A stretch of 64,000 bases of DNA from Bacteroidota bacterium (lineage in GTDB: Bacteria; Bacteroidota; Bacteroidia; Chitinophagales; Chitinophagaceae), in assembly GCA_013285595.1 (NCBI GenBank), contig JABDHF010000002.1:22304-86303 (forward strand). Reading direction: 5' to 3'. This document shows positions 57,671 to 64,000 of the stretch, one piece after another. Under the pieces are notes generated by a model. That model saw nothing but the letters and a program-made list of their open reading frames with translations. It was not told the DNA's origin and did no database searches. Both the position numbers and the translations under genes were made by a program. Each line of letters begins with the position of its first letter. The first letter of the stretch is position 1.

Positions 57671-58768
57671 TTATGACTTTACGTCGTCCTCTTTTACCTG
57701 CAGGGCAGGCTTTTTTTCGGTTTCTTCCACCCCTATCAGCAGCGCCCAGGCTTCCAGGCCTTCTACCCGCTCACATACAAGCTTTATGATGCCGGTAATA
57801 GGTATAAACAGGAACATTCCGGGAATACCCCATACAAACTCACCCACTATCACCGCTATAATGGTAATAAACGGGTTCATCTTTACCCTGCCGCCTACAA
57901 TGCGCGGGAATAATATATTAGAATCGAGCAGGTGTACTATAAATAGCCCTATACCTACTTCCAGCGCCATAGGTCCGGAACTGTTGGCAAACGTGACCAG
58001 CATACCTATAACTATAGAGGTATAAATGCCCAGGTAAGGAATAATATTGAGCACAGCGGCCATCACGCCCAGCAGCAGCGCATACTTTATGCCCATGATC
58101 AGGAACATGGAGCAGTTAACAATACTTATCAGCACCATCTCTATCACCAGGCCCACCACGTAGGAGTTGATCATGCTCTTAGTCTCCATGATCACTTCCT
58201 TTACCTTGTCCTGATGGCCTTTCTTAAACAGTTGCAGCACAAACTGCATCAGCATTTTGCGGTGATATAAAATGAAGAAAGTAAAGATCAGAACAAATAC
58301 CGTGAGCAGTAAAATACCGGTAACAGATACAAAAAGGTTACTTACTGACTGCGCCGCAGACCCCATAAAACCGTTTATAGACTTATTGATATAGGCGGTC
58401 TGCTGCGAGTTGTTGACATGGAACTTATAAGCAAACCAGTGCTGCAGATCGCCAAACATCTCCTGGAACCTTTTCTTCAGCAACGGAAAATCATCGGAGA
58501 AGCCAATGATCTGTATGGCAAGGAAATAAACGAACCCCAGCATAGCCGAAATAAATAGCATCACCGATAACATAGCTGACCCTGTGCGGCCAAGGCGCAG
58601 CTTGTTTTCAAAAAACTTATTGAGTGGGTACAGCAATATGGCTATCAGCAACCCAAACACCAGAGGGATGAATATATTACTAGCCTCTCGCAGTATTAAA
58701 TACAGCAATACCACTGCCAGTAATATAAGCGCTACTCTTGCATAAAAGGGGAACTTGACTTTATCCAT
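57671..58768 (-). CDS. AI-2E family transporter
   Basis: 'IPYLGIYTSIVIGMLVTF', 'IVGGRVKMNPFITIIAVIVGEFVWGIPGMFLFIPITGIIKLV'. Confidence 0.9.
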   Translation of the reverse strand: MDKVKFPFYARVALILLAVVLLYLILREASNIFIPLVFGLLIAILLYPLNKFFENKLRLGRTGSAMLSVMLFISAMLGFVYFLAIQIIGFSDDFPLLKKRFQEMFGDLQHWFAYKFHVNNSQQTAYINKSINGFMGSAAQSVSNLFVSVTGILLLTVFVLIFTFFILYHRKMLMQFVLQLFKKGHQDKVKEVIMETKSMINSYVVGLVIEMVLISIVNCSMFLIMGIKYALLLGVMAAVLNIIPYLGIYTSIVIGMLVTFANSSGPMALEVGIGLFIVHLLDSNILFPRIVGGRVKMNPFITIIAVIVGEFVWGIPGMFLFIPITGIIKLVCERVEGLEAWALLIGVEETEKKPALQVKEDDVKS

Positions 58769-58900
58769 GATATATTTTATAACCTATTTATATCAAACCT
58801 AATAGAATTATGCCACAGCGCAAAACTATGGGGATGTTATTTGCCGGTGCATAAATATTTCTGGTGCAATAGCCTGTAGTTATAGCCTTTTTCTTTTACT

Positions 58901-59545
58901 TTGTTTAAAAGAAAGGTGCCGGTGCTGAAACGTTTTTTTAAGAAGGGGCTAATAGAAGCAGGTTGCGATGAGGCAGGTAGGGGTTGCCTGGCAGGCCCGG
59001 TCTTCGCGGCATCTGTTATCCTGCCCGAAGGTTTCCGCCATACACTGCTCAACGACAGCAAGCAGGTGACTGAAGAAGACCGCAACAAACTAAGACCTAT
59101 AATAGAGCGCAAAGCCATAGCATGGGCCGTAGCAATGGTAGACCATGAGGAAATAGACCGCATCAATATACTCAAAGCTTCCTTCAAGGCTATGCACCTG
59201 GCCATAGACCAGCTAGCTACCCGGCCTGACCTGTTGCTTATAGACGGGCATATGTTCTCTCCTTACTTCGGTATAGTGCACCAGTGCGTAATACAGGGCG
59301 ATGCCATATACACTGCCATAGCTGCAGCAAGCATACTGGCAAAAACCCACCGCGACGAATACATGCTGCGCATGCACGAAGAATATCCCCACTACGGCTG
59401 GAACGATAATAAAGGTTATGGCACAGCCCATCACCGCAGGCAGATCAATGAGCATGGCATATCACCGTACCATCGCAAAACTTTTGGTATCTGCAATGAA
59501 TTCGCAGCAAAAGAACAATTAGCCGCCAGTGATGTACCAGCTTAA
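58901..59545 (+). CDS. rnhB: Ribonuclease HII
   Basis: 'IEAGCDEAGRGCLAGPVFAASVIL', 'LNDSKQ', 'ASILAKTHRDEYM'. Confidence 0.96.
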   Translation: MFKRKVPVLKRFFKKGLIEAGCDEAGRGCLAGPVFAASVILPEGFRHTLLNDSKQVTEEDRNKLRPIIERKAIAWAVAMVDHEEIDRINILKASFKAMHLAIDQLATRPDLLLIDGHMFSPYFGIVHQCVIQGDAIYTAIAAASILAKTHRDEYMLRMHEEYPHYGWNDNKGYGTAHHRRQINEHGISPYHRKTFGICNEFAAKEQLAASDVPA

Positions 59546-59731
59546 TAAGATATGAGAAGCAGGCCTAGCCTATTAATCTTCAGAAGAGCGCCCTTTGATA
59601 ACACCTATGATCACGATAATTACAACTAACCCAACAAAAAACAGCATACGATCGGTTTTGAAATAACAAGATACTTATTTTTTATTAGCCTCCTAATTTT
59701 GCGGAAACTACCGATCATATAATCCGTAAAT

Positions 59732-60565
59732 TTGGTAATGCCGCCAGTTGCAAAAACTATCATCAAAAAAGTAACCGCCACCAGTGCCATAGATGCCGAA
59801 GACCTGCTGGCCGCAGAAGAGCCGCTGGAAATAAAGCTGGCGTATGGCCCAGCCAATAAAAGGACGCAAAAAAGCATCTCCGTGACCATGCGCACCCCTG
59901 GCAACGACGGGGAACTGGCAACCGGCTTTCTATATACCGAAGGTATCATTACCTCCGCTGCCGATATAGTTTCATTTGAATACACCGGCACCAATAACGA
60001 AAATGTAGTGCGCCTGTCGCTAAACGATAGTGTAATGCCTGATACCGGCAAGTTGGAGCGGCACTTTTATACCACTTCCAGTTGTGGCGTGTGCGGTAAA
60101 GCATCTATAGAAGCCGTGCGGATAGCCTGCAATATCCCGGACAGGCCAGATAGCCTGCGGCTTCCTGCATCCCTTATTTACCTGTTGCCCGATATGCTCC
60201 GCAAACAGCAGGAAGTCTTTGAAAATACTGGTGGCCTCCATGCCTGCGCATTATTTGATACCAATGGCGCCTTACTGCTATCGCGGGAAGATGTGGGCAG
60301 GCATAATGCGCTGGACAAACTGATAGGCGCTGCGCTTATAGAAGATATACTGCCATTAGATAAACATATTCTACTCCTCAGCGGCCGTGCCAGCTTTGAG
60401 CTGATACAAAAGGCGGTGATGGCGGGGATAAAGATAGTGGCTGCAGTAGGTGCTCCATCGAGCCTGGCAGCGGAGATGGCGGAGGAATGGGGCATGACGC
60501 TGATAGGCTTTCTGCGGGGCGAACGGTTCAATATTTACTCCGGTGCCGAAAGAATATTAGTTTAG
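59732..60565 (+). CDS. fdhD: Formate dehydrogenase accessory sulfurtransferase FdhD
   Basis: 'TTSSCGVCGKASIEAV', 'GGLHACALFDTNG', 'REDVGRHNALDKLIG'. Confidence 0.95.
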   Translation: MVMPPVAKTIIKKVTATSAIDAEDLLAAEEPLEIKLAYGPANKRTQKSISVTMRTPGNDGELATGFLYTEGIITSAADIVSFEYTGTNNENVVRLSLNDSVMPDTGKLERHFYTTSSCGVCGKASIEAVRIACNIPDRPDSLRLPASLIYLLPDMLRKQQEVFENTGGLHACALFDTNGALLLSREDVGRHNALDKLIGAALIEDILPLDKHILLLSGRASFELIQKAVMAGIKIVAAVGAPSSLAAEMAEEWGMTLIGFLRGERFNIYSGAERILV

Positions 60566-60569
60566 CAGC

Positions 60570-60941
60570 ATGAAGATCAGGATAAAGGGCAACTCTATCC
60601 GTATACGGCTCACCCGCACCGAGATAGATAATTTTGGCAGCCACGGCTACCTTGAAGAGCATACCGAATTTAGCAACGGGTCATTTATCTATGCCCTCCA
60701 AAGCAGGGACGGTATCGACAATCTGTCGGCAACACTTGCGGATGGCAAGGTAACGGTGATAGTACCCTCTACCATTACCAAAGAATGGACGACCACAGAA
60801 ACCGTAGGCTACCAGCACAATATGGACATTAGCGACGGCAAACAACTATTCCTGCTGATAGAAAAAGACTTCAAGTGCATAGACGCTCCCGCTCACGAAG
60901 ACCAGTCTGATAATTTTGAGCACCCCACTAACGTTTGCTAA
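60570..60941 (+). CDS. Hypothetical protein coupled to fdhD
   Basis: 123-aa ORF 4 nt after fdhD; no family assigned. Confidence 0.7.
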   Translation: MKIRIKGNSIRIRLTRTEIDNFGSHGYLEEHTEFSNGSFIYALQSRDGIDNLSATLADGKVTVIVPSTITKEWTTTETVGYQHNMDISDGKQLFLLIEKDFKCIDAPAHEDQSDNFEHPTNVC

Positions 60942-60952
60942 TTAATTATATA

Positions 60953-61240
60953 TCATTATTTATTATTTTAAAATAAAAGCCGCTACTGGCTTGCATTTAA
61001 GGGCTGTTTTCGGGGAGGACTACGGTATATTTTCTTGCCTTGACTTTGCCCTGATCTGCTAACAGACTTTGTACCTTTTTATTTGTGTCGGCAAGGAAAA
61101 CATTGGGGAGGAAGAGCCTATTTATCATATAGCATTATTTACTGCCCGAAAAATGGAAGCCTTTCCAGGCTTGGCTTTTAGGGCGTTTTTCGGGGAGGAG
61201 GAGGGTATATTTTCTTGCCCTGGTTTTGCTATAATTTGTC
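60953..61240. repeat. ~95-bp noncoding direct repeat, two copies offset by 180 bp
   Basis: ggcttgcatttaagggctgttttcggggaggactacggtatattttcttgcc vs ggcttggcttttagggcgtttttcggggaggaggagggtatattttcttgcc. Confidence 0.8.
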
Positions 61241-61453
61241 GGTTTATCATTATTCAGTTTTGGTTTTATGAACATTGCTTTTACTAATGATCATGTGATG
61301 TTGAGGTTGAGGCATAGGAATACTAACCCGCTCAACAGCAGTTTTGAAGAGTATAAAACAAAGGTAGAAGGTATTAATGCGAGTGGAAAATATGTTACGG
61401 CTCTTAAGTTTGAAAATAAAGAAGTGGTAACGTTCCTTATATATACCTACGCC

Positions 61454-62761
61454 CTATTTCGCCAATAACCGGCTATCCACCTTCTCTTTTACCGGAAGCG
61501 ATATGATAAACGTAGTACCCTCGCCCACGGTGCTGGTGGCGTTAATGGAGCCGCCATGCTGCTCTACTATTTTTTTGCAGATAGAGAGGCCTATGCCTGT
61601 GCCTTCAAATTTGTCGTAACTGTTCAGCCGCTTGAAGAGTGTAAAGATGTCATCGGCATATTTCTGTTCAAAGCCTATGCCGTTGTCCTTTACATAGATG
61701 TTGTAATAATCATCCTGGTACAATTCATTCCTGATGCCGGGCATATGCATGCCCTTTATTTTCTCGGCATAGATCTCTATTTCGGGCGCATTGTCATCTT
61801 TAGAAAACTTAAGAGAATTGATCACCAGGTTTTGAAACAACTGCCTGAACTGGCTGGGGACGATCTTCAATACCGGCAACTGGCCAATATTTACCACGGC
61901 ATTCTTCTGCTGTATTGATATCTCCAGGTCTGATAAAATACCTTCCAGCAGCGTTTGCAGGTCTGTCTCCTCATAAGCATCAGAGTTGGCAGACGAGCGG
62001 GAAAAGCTCAGTATGTTCTTAATAAGCACACGCATGCGTTCAGAAGCCTTCATTATCCTTTCCACAAAATCATTACCTTCTTCCTTTAGTATTGTTCCAT
62101 ACCTGGCGGATAGCTGGTCGCTGAAAATAATGATCTTGCGCAGCGGTTCCTGGAGGTCGTGCGAGGCTACGTAGGCAAACCGTTCCAGCTCTTCATTGGT
62201 AGCTTTAAGCCGGTTGATATTCTCCATCAGCTGCTTATTCAGCGAGGTTATTTTGGCTTCAGAATTGATGCGCTCTTTAATTTCCCGTTCCAGCTGCCGG
62301 TTGGCGGCAGCCATCCGCTGTTCCTGCGCCAGCAGCTGGTGATTTTTCCGGTACAGCTCTACAAACACTGCTACCTTTGCCCGCAGCAATTCAGGGTTTA
62401 TGGGCTTGTAGATATAATCCACGCCGCCCATCTGGTAGCCTTTAAACACACTCTCATCGCCATAGTCGTTGGCGGTAATAAATATGATAGGGATATGCTT
62501 CAGCTTATCCCTATCATAAATCATTGTTGCGGTATCAAACCCGTTAAGATCGGGCATCTGCACATCCATCAGGATGAGTGTAAAATCATCTTCTTTCAAA
62601 AGGGTTCTCAGCGCCGCCCTGCCCGAATTCGCCTTCCTGATGGTATAGCCATCCTGCTCCAGTATGGTTTCGATAGAGAAAAGGTTGTCTTCCCGGTCGT
62701 CTACTACCAGTATTTTTATATCGGGCCTTGCGGGTAAAATAATTTCTGTTGCGTCCGCCAT
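61454..62761 (-). CDS. Response regulator-histidine kinase hybrid (REC, HisKA, HATPase)
   Basis: 'ILVVDDREDNLFSIETIL', 'LILMDVQMPDLNG', 'FAYVASHDLQEPLRKI', 'YDKFEGTGIGLSICKKIVEQHGG'. Confidence 0.95.
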   Translation of the reverse strand: MADATEIILPARPDIKILVVDDREDNLFSIETILEQDGYTIRKANSGRAALRTLLKEDDFTLILMDVQMPDLNGFDTATMIYDRDKLKHIPIIFITANDYGDESVFKGYQMGGVDYIYKPINPELLRAKVAVFVELYRKNHQLLAQEQRMAAANRQLEREIKERINSEAKITSLNKQLMENINRLKATNEELERFAYVASHDLQEPLRKIIIFSDQLSARYGTILKEEGNDFVERIMKASERMRVLIKNILSFSRSSANSDAYEETDLQTLLEGILSDLEISIQQKNAVVNIGQLPVLKIVPSQFRQLFQNLVINSLKFSKDDNAPEIEIYAEKIKGMHMPGIRNELYQDDYYNIYVKDNGIGFEQKYADDIFTLFKRLNSYDKFEGTGIGLSICKKIVEQHGGSINATSTVGEGTTFIISLPVKEKVDSRLLAK

Positions 62762-62772
62762 TCTCTACAATA

Positions 62773-64000
62773 TTATTTGTACATCCATACTCTCATTAAC
62801 GATAATAACTGGTCTATTTTCACCGGTTTGGTAATATAGTCTGATGCGCCTGCTTCTATACACTTCTCGCGGTCGCCCTTCATCGCTTTCGCTGTCACTG
62901 CTATTATAGGCAGGTGGCTATTGGTGTGCTCCCTGCGTATCTTCTGCGTGGTCTCGTAGCCATCCATTTCCGGCATCATTATATCCATCAGCACCATGTC
63001 TATACCGGGGTTCTCATTGAGGATGTTTATAGCATCCTGCCCGCTCTCTGCCGTTATGGTGTTGATGTTATATTTCTCAAATGCCGTGGTCAGTGCAAAC
63101 AGGTTGCGCACATCATCGTCCACCACCAGCACCTTCTTGCTTGCCAGCACATCTTCTTTCAGCCTCAGGTTCTCTATTATCTTTCTCTTCTCCGGCAGCA
63201 GGTCTTTATGGTTCAGGTGCAGGTGCATGACGGTTTCTTCCAGCAGTAGTTCCAGGGAGTTAACACTCTTCAGCAATACCCTGTTGGCATACTGTTTAAG
63301 CTGCGTTTTCTCTTTAGGTGAAAAGTCTTTAGCGGAATAAACGATCACCGGCATCATAGCCGTTTTCTTATGAACATTTATCTCCATCACAAAATCGAGG
63401 CCCGCAATGTCCGGCAGCATATAATCCACGATCACACAATCGAAATTCTGTTCCTTGATCAGGTCCAGCGCTTCTTTACCTGTAGATGCAATGCTGATGT
63501 TTATCAGCTCACCATTTTCCAGCTCTTTAACTATCTGGGAGCAGTCTATCTCATTATCTTCTACCACCAATAAACTCTTCTCTACCCTGCTGCCAAAGTC
63601 TACAATATCATTGTACAGCACAGACAGCGCTTCATTTTTCAATGGCTTCAAATGAAAACTTCTTGCACCGCGCTTGATAGCAAGGATCCTGTTTTCCTCC
63701 CCTGATATAAGATGAACAGGTATATGCCTGAAATTCATATCGTTCTTAAAGAGGTCCAGTATCTTCCATCCGCTGGCATCCGGCAACTTCACGTCAAGTG
63801 TTACGGCGCTTGGGTTATATTTATTGGTGAGCTCAAACACCTCGCCGAAGTTTGTAGCCACGATAGCTTTGAGGCTCATCTCATGCGCCTTGTCTATCAT
63901 TATCTTGGCAAACCGCAGGTCATCCTCTACTACCAGTACCACCTTGTCGCTTGGCGCTATATTGTTCCGGTCGTCGCCGGCGCTGTTAATGATCTCATTC
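62773..64000 (-). CDS. C-terminal part of a multi-REC hybrid sensor kinase (N-terminus beyond window)
   Basis: Three REC domains ('VTLDVKLPDASGW', 'CVIVDYMLPDIAGL', 'VLMDIMMPEMDGY'); frame stays open upstream of 63942 to the window edge ('NEIINSAGDDRNNIAPSDKVVLVVEDD'). Confidence 0.85.
   Translation of the reverse strand, partial: NEIINSAGDDRNNIAPSDKVVLVVEDDLRFAKIMIDKAHEMSLKAIVATNFGEVFELTNKYNPSAVTLDVKLPDASGWKILDLFKNDMNFRHIPVHLISGEENRILAIKRGARSFHLKPLKNEALSVLYNDIVDFGSRVEKSLLVVEDNEIDCSQIVKELENGELINISIASTGKEALDLIKEQNFDCVIVDYMLPDIAGLDFVMEINVHKKTAMMPVIVYSAKDFSPKEKTQLKQYANRVLLKSVNSLELLLEETVMHLHLNHKDLLPEKRKIIENLRLKEDVLASKKVLVVDDDVRNLFALTTAFEKYNINTITAESGQDAINILNENPGIDMVLMDIMMPEMDGYETTQKIRREHTNSHLPIIAVTAKAMKGDREKCIEAGASDYITKPVKIDQLLSLMRVWMYK

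Noticed and set aside
61268-61468. 66-aa ORF after the duplicated noncoding element
   Set aside because: No family; overlaps the end of the kinase gene on the other strand. Left unannotated.

Overview
64-kb window of a Bacteroidota chromosome (T9SS-sorted surface proteins, Bacteroidota-type integrase, BatB/C-like VWA-TPR protein). Three blocks are visible. (1) 1-13.6 kb: two giant minus-strand secreted proteins built from PKD-like and Big-like repeats, separated by a scar holding two decayed gene fragments. (2) ~13.95-48.03 kb: an AT-rich composite integrative island in the 3' end of mnmE. Its far edge carries a displaced copy of the mnmE tail (FCIGK-stop), and further att-like scars lie at ~18.97, ~27.27 and possibly ~41.95 kb, suggesting successive insertions. 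Cargo: Fic protein, TOTE-type primase-helicase, two zeta-like toxin modules, two convergent gene pairs bracketed by perfect inverted repeats beside a Xer-like recombinase, a degenerate Pif1-like protein, a tightly overlapped six-gene operon (HARE-HTH/Nudix/kinase, methyltransferase, SIR2, HAM1-like, Dam-like, DGQHR), a Shedu-like protein, a two-gene membrane module, and the integrase with a frameshifted HTH gene. (3) 48-64 kb: housekeeping genes (mnmE, dtd, tadA-like, obgE, adk, rnhB, fdhD, others) with dispersed repeats. Best candidates for something undescribed: the inverted-repeat-bracketed convergent pairs (20.2-27.1 kb) and the six-gene nucleotide/DNA-modification-like operon (35.2-41.8 kb). 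All family calls are from reading motifs; no searches were run.
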